From Anoxybacter fermentans (GTDB taxonomy: Bacteria; Bacillota; Halanaerobiia; DY22613): 64,000 nucleotides of DNA. The position numbers and the translations under genes are program-made. This document shows, one piece after another, positions 36,709 through 46,653 of this stretch. The stretch lies in the NCBI RefSeq assembly GCF_003991135.1, contig NZ_CP016379.1, forward strand, positions 1,922,001-1,986,000. The letters run 5' to 3'. The notes beneath the pieces are model-generated. The model made no database searches and had not been told where the DNA came from. It saw only the letters and a list, made by a program, of their open reading frames with translations. Numbering within the stretch: the first letter of the stretch is position 1; each line of letters opens with the position of its first letter.

Positions 36709-36854
36709 AAGTCGGGTTGAACCAAGATTATCATGGTGGTAATATATAATTTCTGCACTACTTCCAACTATTCCTTCTACTCTCGCAATCTGTCTGCCAT
36801 GAGCATAAATGAAACTTGTTTTCTTTCCTTCTGTAAGATTATTGAATGATTAAA

Positions 36855-37057
36855 CTGCAAAAAGCTAATTTTTCGCTCCAAAAGAAATTTTTCGAACCAT
36901 CTAAAGTTCGATTTCAGTCGAAATAAGGCTCCCTAATCAAAGGGCCCTCCTGGCCCTTGATTAGCTCATCACATCCTGTGATGAGGCCTTATTTCGACCT
37001 CTCACTAAGATGGTTTAACGAAAAATTTCTATGTCGCTCAAAATTAGCTTTTTGCAG
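36855..37057. repeat. Three-way-junction palindrome, copy 8
   Basis: Slightly short: TGAAAT is missing after TTATTTCGAC in the right arm. Central loop CACATCC, so it keeps the IS110 target. Confidence 0.88.
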
Positions 37058-37213
37058 TTTAATCATATATAATAAATATTTACCAGCTAATTAAGTAAAA
37101 CTATTGAACATTTTTTATTCAAAAATACTTGGCACTCACAAGTTTTAACCAGTACTTATAATATATTTTTGCCGAAATATGCATTTTTATATTTCCAAAC
37201 ATACTACTAAATA

Positions 37214-37804
37214 TTAACTTTTATTATTTTTATTACTTTTCTTAATTTCATACATATAATATAAAATAACTCCAATGAGATTAAATAAAAAAATTATATA
37301 AACCCATTTTTTCTTTTTATGAAACATTGCATGAATAGCTGCTGGTATCACAATAATAAAAGTTAATAAAAAATACCCCGTTTTTTCTGTAAAATAAATT
37401 TCATCAAAAAAATCAGAAACTTTTATTTTAAAAGCAGAATTATATGAAGTACGTGAAAGTATAAAAGTAGAATTAAAAATAAGTATATGTTTAATAAAAC
37501 CATTCTTTTTCCGAAAATGTAATTCATTTTTTAATTCTATTTTATAATTATTTGTATTAATCTTTTTTATCCTTTCTATAGAATAATTATATTTTAATAC
37601 AATATATTTTTTTAAAAATTTATAAATATTACTCCTTAATTCTTTATCAACTACTACTAGGTCAATTGTTTCATCTAAATTGTTTGATTTTAATATCATC
37701 TCAAATTGTTTAATTACTTCAAATGGCTCTACATCATCAGCAAAACAATAATTAGAAATTAATAAACTCAAAATAATAATTATATATTTTTTCAAATTAA
37801 TCAT
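37214..37804 (-). CDS. Putative immunity protein of unit J (signal peptide, C-terminal membrane segments)
   Basis: 196 residues, very Lys/Asn/Ile-rich. The N terminus MINLKKYIIIILSLLISNYC is a signal peptide (cleavage after CFA or a lipobox Cys). A ~110-residue soluble region follows, then two helices (YFLLTFIIVIPAAIHAM; WVYIIFLFNLIGVILYYM) and a basic tail. It lies 17 bp downstream of the unit-J tip, the immunity position. No family recognised. Its base composition is more AT-rich than neighbouring units, suggesting separate acquisition together with its tip. Confidence 0.55.
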   Translation of the reverse strand: MINLKKYIIIILSLLISNYCFADDVEPFEVIKQFEMILKSNNLDETIDLVVVDKELRSNIYKFLKKYIVLKYNYSIERIKKINTNNYKIELKNELHFRKKNGFIKHILIFNSTFILSRTSYNSAFKIKVSDFFDEIYFTEKTGYFLLTFIIVIPAAIHAMFHKKKKWVYIIFLFNLIGVILYYMYEIKKSNKNNKS

Positions 37805-37821
37805 CTCCCTTTAAAAAATTA

Positions 37822-38970
37822 TTAAAATGGAGAAGAGTTAAAAATAATCTTATCCTCTTCTCCATTTAATCCAAAAATATTTTTAGATAGTTTTATTTTT
37901 TTTATTATTTTCCATCCAGCGGAAAATCCTACAATTTTATGTATTCCAAACTTTGTCTCTTTAAGACCAAGTTTAGCTTCGGCTCCTAAACTCCCTGCTG
38001 TAAATTCACCAGTTACATAAAAAATATATTTTGGAGTTTCTATTAGAGCAATTCCTCCTTCAATTTTATACATATAAATTTTTGTCCCAGCTGCTAAAAC
38101 ACCATCTACACATCCACCATATGCTTTTCCACCAACAAGTGAAACATCTGCAAAACCATAACCAGATCTATTTTTATAATTTAACTTTAAAAGTCCACTT
38201 TCTAATATTAATCCTGTCATAAAATCAGCAGTTTTAGCCGGCTGTTTTTGAAAATATAGAGAATCTGCCCATAATACTTCTCCAGCATAATAATAGTCAA
38301 CCCATTCATCATCTAGAGATTTAGCAGGTCTATAATTTATATGATTTATATTTGAAACTTTTCTATAAAAAGGCCATATATATTCTTGCCACTTCTGTAT
38401 ATCTCCAGTTTCCTGTATTATTCTTTCAACAGCAATATAATAAGCATCAATGCTTATCTTTCCTTCTATATGCAATTCTACTATTCTTTTTATATCAGGA
38501 TTTTCTATTTCTGTATTATTCGCCTTAATTTGATTAAACGTATCCTTTAAATCTACTTTTTCTTCTTCTGTTAGTCTATCATCTTCTTCAACAATTTTTT
38601 TGAGTCTTTCAATATCTTCATCAGTGATTTTCGAAGTTATTCCTCCAGTGCCAGCTGTTAAATTCGCCATATACCCTGAAGGATCTACATATTTTAATGG
38701 ATTCTGTAATACGTAGATATATAGATTTTGACTTAGCGGATTAATCAGATTTCCTCGATAAACATCTTCTGTAATAAACCGTCCGGTCTCAGGATCATAA
38801 TATCTTGCTCCATAGTAATATAAACCTATTCCTACAACCTGCCTCTGCCCTGTAAATTTATACCTGGCATCTATAACAAAATCTATTACACTTGTTCCCG
38901 GCTTATGCAAGTCTTCACCAAATGGCAGATAATCCTGTTCCCAGACTACCTTACCTGTTCCATCTGTCAT
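37822..38970 (-). CDS. Orphan Rhs tip, class 4 (unassigned), unit J
   Basis: 382 residues: standard stub (MTDGTGKVVWEQDYLPFGED to NPLKYVDPSGYM), the class-2 type linker (KITDEDIERLKKIVEEDDRL) up to DIQKWQEYIWPFYRKVSNIN, then a different C terminus of ~160 residues. It includes YRPAKSLDDEWVDYYYAGEV, SGYGFADVSLVGGKAYGGCV, ETPKYIFYVTGEFTAGSLGA and LGLKETKFGIHKIVGFSAGW. Alternating Gly/aromatic strands suggest a beta-rich fold. No catalytic motif is recognised. The breakpoint after the shared WQEYIWP segment shows tip swapping inside the helical region. Confidence 0.7.
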   Translation of the reverse strand: MTDGTGKVVWEQDYLPFGEDLHKPGTSVIDFVIDARYKFTGQRQVVGIGLYYYGARYYDPETGRFITEDVYRGNLINPLSQNLYIYVLQNPLKYVDPSGYMANLTAGTGGITSKITDEDIERLKKIVEEDDRLTEEEKVDLKDTFNQIKANNTEIENPDIKRIVELHIEGKISIDAYYIAVERIIQETGDIQKWQEYIWPFYRKVSNINHINYRPAKSLDDEWVDYYYAGEVLWADSLYFQKQPAKTADFMTGLILESGLLKLNYKNRSGYGFADVSLVGGKAYGGCVDGVLAAGTKIYMYKIEGGIALIETPKYIFYVTGEFTAGSLGAEAKLGLKETKFGIHKIVGFSAGWKIIKKIKLSKNIFGLNGEEDKIIFNSSPF

Positions 38971-39116
38971 GAGTCGAGTTGAACCAAGATTATCATGGTG
39001 GTAATATATAATTTCTGCACCACTTCCAACTATTCCTTCTACTCTCGAAATCTGTCTGCCATGAGCATAAATGAAACTTGCTTTCTTTACTTTTTAAGAT
39101 TATTGAATGGATAAAA

Positions 39117-39323
39117 CTGCAAAAAGCTAATTTTTCGCTTCAAGAGAAATTTTTCGAACCATCTAAAGTTCGATTTCAGTCGAAATAAGGCTCCCTAATC
39201 AAAGAGCCCTCCTGACCCTTGATTAGCTCATCACCTCCTGTGATGAGGCCTTATTTCGACTGAAATCTCACTAAGATGGTTTGACGAAAAATTTCTATGT
39301 CGCTCAAAATTAGCTTTTTGCAG
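39117..39323. repeat. Three-way-junction palindrome, copy 9
   Basis: Full-length; AAAGAGCCCTCCTGACCC in the first hairpin slightly weakens pairing. Central loop CACCTCC. Confidence 0.9.
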
Positions 39324-39361
39324 TGTATTTACATTATAAATCTATATCCTTCTTAATATAC

Positions 39362-39610
39362 CTATCCAAACAAAGCAATAAACAAAAACCAAATCCCAAC
39401 TAAAATAAACAAAATTCCAACTACATAATTATACTCTTCAAGAAAATCTTTCCCAAAAACTTTTTTTATTCTAGAATGTGAATAAATTGAAGACAACTTA
39501 TCTGATGGGTCTACTAAAAATTTCCATCTTCTTTTCGTCCCAATTATCAACAAAATCCCAACAATAATTGCAACTAATGAAAAAAACATAATAAACTTCC
39601 TTAAATTCAT
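39362..39610 (-). CDS. Putative small immunity protein of unit K (two helices)
   Basis: 82 residues: helix 1 FFSLVAIIVGILLIIG, a charged loop (TKRRWKFLVDPSDKLSSIYS), helix 2 VVGILFILVGIWFLFIALFG. The AGGAGGTGATTAAATG context is a strong ribosome site. It lies 345 bp after the unit-K tip; in that gap (39611-39955) I see no gene. The gap is longer than in other units, so an intervening gene may have been lost. Confidence 0.55.
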   Translation of the reverse strand: MNLRKFIMFFSLVAIIVGILLIIGTKRRWKFLVDPSDKLSSIYSHSRIKKVFGKDFLEEYNYVVGILFILVGIWFLFIALFG

Positions 39611-39955
39611 TTAATCACCTCCTGATTTCTGAAATGTTCCATCAAATTTTCTCCCTTTTTCAAGGGACAAAAGCTTGATTTTTCCTTATAGGGTCGAGAT
39701 TTTTCTTTAATACTCAATATCCTCTTAAATTTCTTTATTAAATTTTTTTCTTAATCTCTTTTTAGTTCTCTCACAATATCTCTGTATTAATTTTAAACCA
39801 TTTAACCAAATTGATGATAACTACTCCAAACTAAACAGCCTTGATGATCCTTTATCTCTCGTAAAACCTCCTCTTTAAAATATATTTTCAAAACATTTTA
39901 CCTTCCTATAAAATAAAATGAATACATAGCCAATTTAGAAATAAAAATTTAGTCT

Positions 39956-41047
39956 CTATTCTAAAGGCAAATACATTTCAACATTTACAGGAGGAGAAAA
40001 TCCCCATCCTACATGTATTGCTATTCCTCTAAATTTATATTTTCCATTATTTACTTTCTCACATAACAACCCGATACTTAAATATTTATTTGCACCATAA
40101 CTTACTTCAATATCACCCGAACCTATTACTAAATCGACACTTACTCCTCCAATACTTAATGGAGAAAATTTTAATGATGGATTCACATCTGAAGGATTTA
40201 ATTTTATAGGTTCAAAAAGTTCCATTTGCATACTTCCACCTAACATCCATAAATTCCCGCTAATTCCAAATCTTATAGGAAACATTTCTTTTTGATTATA
40301 AGCCACAAACTGTGTCATCAAAGGAGTTAAACTATTTGGATCATACTTAAAACCCAAATATTTTTGCTCTAATAAATATGCTAGAGTATCTTTATCGCCG
40401 TGTTTTTTAGCAGTTTTAAATTTAACATTCCAGTTAATATCATAGAAAACTTTCTCACTTTCGGATAACTGTAATTTCTCTAAATTTTCACCTATTAACC
40501 GTTTACCTGCAATTATATAAGCATCCACTGTTATCTTGCACTCAATATATAATTTTTTTAATCTGGCTAAGTCAAGATTTTCTATTTCTGTATTATTTGC
40601 CTTAATTTGATTAAACGTATCCTTTAAATCTACTTTTTCTTCTTCTGTTAGTCTATCATCTTCTTCAACAATTTTTTTGAGCCTTTCAATATCTTCATCA
40701 GTGATTTTCGAAGTTATTCCTCCAGTGCCAGCTGTCAAATTCGCCATATACCCTAAAGGATCCACATATTTTAATGGATTCTGTAATACGTAGATATATA
40801 GATTTTGACTTAGCGGATTAATCAGATTTCCTCGATAAACATCTTCTGTAATAAACCGCCCGGTCTCAGGATCATAATATCTTGCTCCATAGTAATATAA
40901 CCCTATTCCTATAACCTGCCTCTGCCCTGTAAATTTATACCTGGTCTCTACTTCAAAATCCACCACACTTGTTCCAGGCTTATGCAAGTCTTCACCAAAT
41001 GGCAGATAACCCTGTTCCCAGACTACCTTACCTGTTCCATCTGTCAT
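39956..41047 (-). CDS. Orphan Rhs tip, class 5 (unassigned), unit K
   Basis: 363 residues. The stub ends NPLKYVDPLGYM, the linker is class-2 type, and the tip diverges after LARLKKLYIECKITVDAYII. The C-terminal ~170 residues hold KHGDKDTLAYLLEQKYLGFK, NQKEMFPIRFGISGNLWMLG and then strands with Gly/Ser alternation (FSPLSIGGVSVDLVIGSGDI; YLSIGLLCEKVNNGKYKFRG) ending VGWGFSPPVNVEMYLPLE. Beta-rich, no known toxin motif. The frame is intact. Confidence 0.7.
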   Translation of the reverse strand: MTDGTGKVVWEQGYLPFGEDLHKPGTSVVDFEVETRYKFTGQRQVIGIGLYYYGARYYDPETGRFITEDVYRGNLINPLSQNLYIYVLQNPLKYVDPLGYMANLTAGTGGITSKITDEDIERLKKIVEEDDRLTEEEKVDLKDTFNQIKANNTEIENLDLARLKKLYIECKITVDAYIIAGKRLIGENLEKLQLSESEKVFYDINWNVKFKTAKKHGDKDTLAYLLEQKYLGFKYDPNSLTPLMTQFVAYNQKEMFPIRFGISGNLWMLGGSMQMELFEPIKLNPSDVNPSLKFSPLSIGGVSVDLVIGSGDIEVSYGANKYLSIGLLCEKVNNGKYKFRGIAIHVGWGFSPPVNVEMYLPLE

Positions 41048-41193
41048 AAGTCGGGTTGAACCAAGATTATCATGGTGGTAATATATAATTTCTGCATCAC
41101 TTCCAACTATTCCTTTTACTCACGCAATCTGTCAATTATGAGCATAAATAAAACTTGCTTTCTTTATTTTTATAAGATTGTTGAATGATTAAA

Positions 41194-41403
41194 CTGCAAA
41201 AAGCTAATTTTTCGCTCCAAAAGAAATTTTTCTAACCATCTAAAGCTCGATTTCAGTCGAAATAAGGCTCCCTAATCAAAGGGCCCTCCTGGCCCTTGAT
41301 TAGCTCATCACATCCTGTGATGAGGCCTTATTTCGATTGAAATCTCACTAAGATGGTTTTTTAACGAAAAATTTCTATGTCGCTCAAAATTAGCTTTTTG
41401 CAG
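41194..41403. repeat. Three-way-junction palindrome, copy 10
   Basis: 210 bp, two extra T in GGTTTTTTAACG. Central loop CACATCC. Left arm and the upstream stub (AATTATGAGCATAAATAAAAC) are near-identical to copy 23563. Confidence 0.9.
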
Positions 41404-41561
41404 ATTAATTATTATATCAATTAAGCACTATTTCTCTAAATTCATTAAAGGGCTATATAGTTCCTAATATAATTGGAGTTAAAATATATGAAACTTCTTA
41501 ACTTCTATACAGTGATCCTCAAAAATCACCTAACCTAAATAGTTATAGATATGACAAGTTT

Positions 41562-41602
41562 TAAGACATAACCCCATTCTAGAACGATGGGGTTATGTCT
41601 TA
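41562..41602 (-). terminator. Strong hairpin after immunity gene, unit L
   Basis: A perfect 15-bp stem AAGACATAACCCCAT/ATGGGGTTATGTCTT lies 4 bp after the gene's end. The following sequence (AAAACTTG) has a poor T-run, so termination efficiency is uncertain. Confidence 0.6.
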
Positions 41603-41605
41603 ATA

Positions 41606-42067
41606 TTAATTAAGATTTTTCATTTTCTTCTTTATTCTCTCAATTTTCCTTTTTATTTTAGGATTTATAAAAAGATGAGGTGCAAAATTATATATATCAA
41701 ATAATAACTGTTTACTATTTTTATATCCACTCAAATACATTGCTCTACCTTCCTTGGGAACCAAAATATATATTGGAACTCCAAAATATCTTTCACTAAT
41801 TATTGTCTCTATTTCATCCCACTTTAAACACTTCCGCCAAACAAACCCAATTGCTTCCATTTTAATACCTTCATCATCCAAGATTAATTTATGATATAAA
41901 GAATTAATAGTAAGAAAAGTTATTACTATACTTGGTATTATATACCAAATGTTATATTTATCTATAATAGTATATAGAACTGTACCATACCATGATACAA
42001 TTGTAACCAATAGAGCTATAACTTTAAAAACCAAAGAAAATTGATATATTCTTTTCACCTCTATCAC
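41606..42067 (-). CDS. Putative immunity protein, class 2 (PH-like membrane protein), unit L
   Basis: 153 residues, paralogous to the unit G and O proteins over the whole length: helices VIALLVTIVSWYGTVLYTII and YIIPSIVITFLTINSL, then LILDDEGIKMEAIGFVWRKC, YFGVPIYILVPKEGRAMYLS and a basic tail. It is separated from the tip by 307 bp (42068-42374), where I see no gene; in units G and O the gap is about 5-10 bp. Confidence 0.65.
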   Translation of the reverse strand: MIEVKRIYQFSLVFKVIALLVTIVSWYGTVLYTIIDKYNIWYIIPSIVITFLTINSLYHKLILDDEGIKMEAIGFVWRKCLKWDEIETIISERYFGVPIYILVPKEGRAMYLSGYKNSKQLLFDIYNFAPHLFINPKIKRKIERIKKKMKNLN

Positions 42068-42374
42068 TCCTTCATATATAATGAGTATAATTTATTGAAA
42101 TTAAACCTTATATATTTTTCAGTTGATTTCTCAAGAGTATATCTCTTCTCCTAGTCAGTACTTCTAATCCGTCTGTAATATTAACAAAAATTAAATCAAG
42201 TTAATCAAACTGAATAGTAACTACTTAATATTTCTGTCATTCTAATCAAAAAGATGTATTTAACCAATCCTACAACAATTAGTATAATGTATTAAAATAT
42301 AAGATTTTTAGATAAATATATAAATTTCTATATCTTATACTTTTCTAAAAATAACTTTCATCTTTTATTACAGT

Positions 42375-43500
42375 TTATCTCAAATTAAATCTTTCATAGT
42401 ATTCACTTTTTAAGTTTGAAATTATTTTTGAATACATTACCGCTCCACCAAAACCTAATACAGGAGCCAAAGGACCAGTCACACCAGAAATAATTGATAT
42501 TCCCACTCCCCCTCCAACATCAATAACAGTAAATCCAGCTTCTGCTATACTTTTATGAATTCTTTGACCTATAGTCAGATTGGAATCAAAAATAATTTTA
42601 TATTCATTATAAGCAAAATCTGTTATTGTAACTAAATAGCCAGCTTTTCTTAAAAATTTAAAAGTATCAACTTCTACTTTTACTGGTTCAATTATATCTC
42701 CATATACAGGGTCAAAACCAACAATCTTATACGTTGTACCAACAAATTTTCCTTTTTCGGCAATTTTAGTACCAAACCTATCAAAAGCATTTGCCCCTAT
42801 TGTCTTTGCTATAATTGCATATAATTCGGTAAGTTCAGTCTTTCTAGAACTAGATAAATCATAATCCAGGTAATTTACATTTGAAACTTTTCTACAAGAA
42901 GGCCATATATATTCTTGCCACTTCTGTATATCTCCAGTTTCCTGTATTATTCTTTCAACAGCAATATAATAAGCATCAATGCTTATCTTTCCTTCTATAT
43001 GCAATTCTACTATTCTTTTTAAATCAGGACTTTCTATTTCTGTATTATTCGCCTTAATTTGATTAAACGTATCCTTTAAATCTACTTTTTCTTCTTCTGT
43101 TAGTCTATCATCTTCTTCAACAATTTTTTTGAGTCTTTCAATATCTTCATCAGTGATTTTCGAAGTTATTCCTCCAGTGCCAGCTGTCAAATTTGCCATA
43201 TGCCCTGAAGGATCCACATATTTTAATGGATTCTGCAATACGTAGATATATAGATTTTGACTTAGCGGGTTAATCAGATTTCCTCGATAAACATCTTCTG
43301 TAATAAACCGTCCGGTCTCAGGATCATAATACCTTGCTCCATAGTAATATAACCCTTATTCCTATAACCTGCCTCTGCTCTGTAAACTTATACCTGGTCT
43401 CTACTTCAAAATTTACAACACTTGTTCCTGGTTTATACAGGTCCTCACCAAATGGCAGATAATCCTGTTCCCAGACTACCTGTCCTTTACCATCTGTCAT
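42375..43500 (-). pseudogene. Orphan Rhs tip, class 2, unit L, frameshifted stub
   Basis: The stub starts at 43500 (MTDGKGQVVWEQDYLPFGED) but an extra T near 43355 (AACCCTTATTCC) shifts the frame before GLYYYGARYY. The tip itself is open from NPLKYVDPSGHM (43238) to the stop at 42375: class-2 linker, WQEYIWPSCRKVSNVNYLDY, FTVIDVGGGVGISIISGVTG and the end YYERFNLR. The same extra T occurs in the stub of unit R, which carries a class-1 tip. Confidence 0.82.
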
Positions 43501-43646
43501 AAGTCGGGTTGAACCAAGATTATCATGGTGGTAATATATAATTTCTGCACTACTTCCAACTATTCCTTCTACTCTCGAAATCTGTCTGCCATGAGCATAA
43601 ATGAAACTTGCTTTCTTTACTTTTTAAGATTATTGAATGGATAAAA

Positions 43647-43853
43647 CTGCAAAAAGCTAATTTTTCGCTTCAAGAGAAATTTTTCGAACCATCTAAAGTT
43701 CGATTTCAGTCGAAATAAGGCTCCCTAATCAATGGGCCCTCCTGGCCCTTGATTAGCTCATCACCTCCTGTGATGAGGCCTTATTTCGACTGAAATCTCA
43801 CTAAGATGGTTTGACGAAAAATTTCTATGTCGCTCAAAATTAGCTTTTTGCAG
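43647..43853. repeat. Three-way-junction palindrome, copy 11
   Basis: Full-length; first hairpin begins CTAATCAATGGGCC. Central loop CACCTCC. Matches copies 57276 and 59392 closely. Confidence 0.9.
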
Positions 43854-43991
43854 TTTGATCATTATATCGCTATATAATCCTTTATACCTCACTATTACCA
43901 GTGACGCCCTTGCTTACAGGTTGTCTTCACGCTAGTCAAGAGACAGAGCTTCTTTTAGCCCATCGGCTCAGCAAACATGCAGGCCAAATAC

Positions 43992-44033
43992 AAAAAGGGC
44001 TGTTGACCTTTAGATTTATGTCAACAGCTTTTA
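43992..44033 (-). terminator. Terminator after immunity gene, unit M
   Basis: AAAGCTGTTGAC/GTCAACAGCCCTTTTTG on the minus strand; one base of the left arm is changed. Confidence 0.72.
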
Positions 44034-44106
44034 AAATCTTTTTCACATTATTAAACAACTTGTCTTTTTCTTAATCCTCTTACCTGATTTTGAAACATTT
44101 TATATC

Positions 44107-44463
44107 TCAATGGGGTTTTATTATAAATTTCATCCTGTTTAAATCAAAATATAGCTCTAATATATTTATTCCAAATATTTTAAAGCATATAATGTAAATA
44201 ATTGACCAAAAAATTATCAATACTATAACCAAAACTAACCCAAGAAACTGAGCAGCAAAATAATTTGTCGTTACAGTTTGAGCAAACGTTAAAACAATTG
44301 TTAAACCTATTATCATACTTATATATACTACCACTGATAGTAAATAATAATCTTCTAATTCCCATTTCCAGCCCCAAATAACCATACCAGCAACCATTAA
44401 TATAGAAATACCGATATTTTTAAGTAGAAGTCTCCAGGTAAATTTTTTCTTAATTTTTCTCAT
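44107..44463 (-). CDS. Putative membrane immunity protein, class 1, unit M
   Basis: 118 residues. Helix 1 and the following loop (KNIGISILMVAGMVIWGWKW then ELEDYYLLSVVVYIS) match unit S; the C-terminal half (FAAQFLGLVLVIVLIIFWSI) matches unit E. It overlaps neither neighbour and starts one base after the tip's stop. Confidence 0.65.
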   Translation of the reverse strand: MRKIKKKFTWRLLLKNIGISILMVAGMVIWGWKWELEDYYLLSVVVYISMIIGLTIVLTFAQTVTTNYFAAQFLGLVLVIVLIIFWSIIYIICFKIFGINILELYFDLNRMKFIIKPH

Positions 44464-44464
44464 T

Positions 44465-45614
44465 TTAATCTCCTTTCTCTTCTTTTAAATAATTTCTAAT
44501 ACTATAATCCAAATCTCTTAGTGCTCCTCTATATGAAGGAATATCATTGGTAAACCCTACAAAATTAAATATAAGTTTTCCTTTACTTATTAAGCTACCT
44601 GGAAATGGTAATATCTTTTCTTTAAATCCATACCGTACGTTCCTGATTAGCTCTCCACCTTTTTTAAGTCGATAATATTCTCTTATTTCAGAAATTGCTG
44701 ATACCGTTCTGTAAAGACTTATACCAATGTCGATAGTTAAATAGATAATTTCACCTTTCAAACCAAATGTTTTCGTATATCCTTCACGTAATAGATTAAA
44801 TCCTTCTCCACCACCTGAAAAAGCTTTACCCATTGTTGATAAACCCTGTCCAACATTAAAAGCGCCATGAATCAAAATATACCCTCCAATATATTTTGTA
44901 ATTGAGGTAGGTTCAGGAGCTGTAATTAAACCAATTCCAGTAAGAACTTGACCAGCTCCTGAAATTAAAATTACAGTTCCATCAAACAAAGTTAACCAAT
45001 CTATATCTAAATTCCATTTTCCATTTTCATCATTTAATTCTCCTGCAACTCTTTCATAAGCAATAAGGTATGCATCATAAGAAATTTTACCCTCTAAATA
45101 TAAATTCGTTAATCTCTCCAGATCTGGATGATCTATAATTTGTGTATTTGATTTCTTTAAATTCCTAATTAATATTGCTAAATGTATTATTTAAATCCTG
45201 CTTTTCTTCTGCAGTTAATCTGTCATCATTATTAACAATCTCTTTTAACCGCTCAATATCTCTATCAGTTAACTCTGAAGTTGTTCCTCCAGTGCCAGCT
45301 GTTAAATTCGCCATATATCCTGAAGGATCCACATATTTTAATGGATTCTGCAATACGTAGATATATAGATTTTGACTTAGCGGGTTAATCAGATTTCCTC
45401 GATAAACATCTTCTGTAATAAACCGTCCGGTCTCAGAATCATAATATCTTGCTCCATAGTAATATAAACCTATTCCTATAACCTGCCTCTGCCCTGTAAA
45501 TTTATACCTGGTCTCTACTTCAAAATCCACCACACTTGTTCCAGGCTTATGCAAGTCTTCACCAAATGGCAGATAATCCTGTTCCCAGACTACCTTACCT
45601 GTTCCATTTGACAT
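44465..45614 (-). pseudogene. Orphan Rhs tip, class 1, unit M, frameshifted
   Basis: It is the near-identical sister of the intact unit-S tip (same KYIGGYILIHGAFNVGQGLS and GGGEGFNLLREGYTKTFGLK), but one extra A near 45168 (CCTAATTAATATT for CCTATTAATATT) breaks the frame after NNTFSNIN. The stub from MSNGTGKVVWEQDYLPFGED is intact. Recent duplication followed by a slippage mutation is the simplest reading. Confidence 0.85.
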
Positions 45615-45760
45615 AAGTCGGATTGAACCAAGATTATCATGGTGATAATATATAATTTCTGCACTACTTCCAACTATTCCTTCTACTCTCGAAATCTGTC
45701 TGCCATGAGCATAAATGAAACTTGCTTTCTTTACTTTTGTAAGATTATTGAATGATTTTA

Positions 45761-45967
45761 CTGCAAAAAGCTAATTTTTCGCTTCAAGAGAAATTTTTCG
45801 AACCATCTAAAGTTCGATTTCAGTCGAAATAAGGCTCCCTAATCAAAGGGCCCTCCTGGCCCTTGATTAGCTCATCACTTCCTGTGATGAGGCCTTATTT
45901 CGACTGAAATCTCACTAAGATGGTTTAACGAAAAATTTCTATGTCGCTCAAAATTAGCTTTTTGCAG
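45761..45967. repeat. Three-way-junction palindrome, copy 12
   Basis: Full-length. Central loop CACTTCC; AGATGGTTTAACG in the right arm. Confidence 0.9.
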
Positions 45968-46026
45968 TTTAATCCATTATTCAAAAAGATATAATCAATC
46001 TCCTTTAATATAAATGTTTTAATGAA

Positions 46027-46581
46027 CTATGTAGATAATTTTATTAATTTTTTATTATCCTGTATACTATCTAAGAGTCTCCAAAACTCTTCATATATCG
46101 GAACTGAAAAAGATGGAATAAGTATATCTAGTACTTCTTTATTTCGAATATAATCTGGCGCACCTCCCCAAAAAATTATTTTATTATGTATTTTAGAGTA
46201 ATTTAAGGAAATCTGTACTAAATCGTTATAATGTAATATAATAGTATGCGTAATAGGTTTTGTACGAACACCTGCGTATAAATCTCTTTCTATTTCGTCC
46301 ATTTTAATATTCGATAAACTACTTAAAATATCTATGAAAAACTCATCTTTTTTATAAAGTGGAATATATCCACTTTTTCCATGCAATTTCCCTTGATAAA
46401 TATATTCTTGATATTCTATAGTAATTCTTATAACTTCGTTAAACAACAGTAATTCACCTAAAGTTATTTGTTCCTTTTTATCTCTAATTTTCTCTTTATC
46501 TTTCCATAATTGATAACTTAATAATATAATTAAACATGTTATTATAAATAAAATAAAATATTTCCATACTCTTTTTTTCAT
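46027..46581 (-). CDS. Putative immunity protein of unit N (single membrane anchor)
   Basis: About 184 residues from the ATG at 46581, preceded by GTGGTGAAAAAT; a GTG 12 bp upstream is possible. One N-terminal helix (YFILFIITCLIILLSYQLW) anchors a soluble domain with no recognised family (ELLLFNEVIRITIEYQEYIY; DLYAGVRTKPITHTIILHYN; GGAPDYIRNKEVLDILIPSF). It follows the unit-N tip after 72 bp that contain a hairpin. The position suggests immunity. Confidence 0.55.
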   Translation of the reverse strand: MKKRVWKYFILFIITCLIILLSYQLWKDKEKIRDKKEQITLGELLLFNEVIRITIEYQEYIYQGKLHGKSGYIPLYKKDEFFIDILSSLSNIKMDEIERDLYAGVRTKPITHTIILHYNDLVQISLNYSKIHNKIIFWGGAPDYIRNKEVLDILIPSFSVPIYEEFWRLLDSIQDNKKLIKLST

Positions 46582-46606
46582 ATTTTTCACCACTTTCTTA
46601 TTTAAA

Positions 46607-46650
46607 ACGATGTTCAGTTCCTAACTAAAATCTAGGGAACATCGTTTATA
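46607..46650 (-). terminator. Hairpin between tip and immunity gene, unit N
   Basis: AAACGATGTTC pairs with GAACATCGTTT across an 18-base loop. Placed between the tip and the next gene, it may attenuate rather than end transcription. Confidence 0.5.
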
Positions 46651-46653
46651 ATT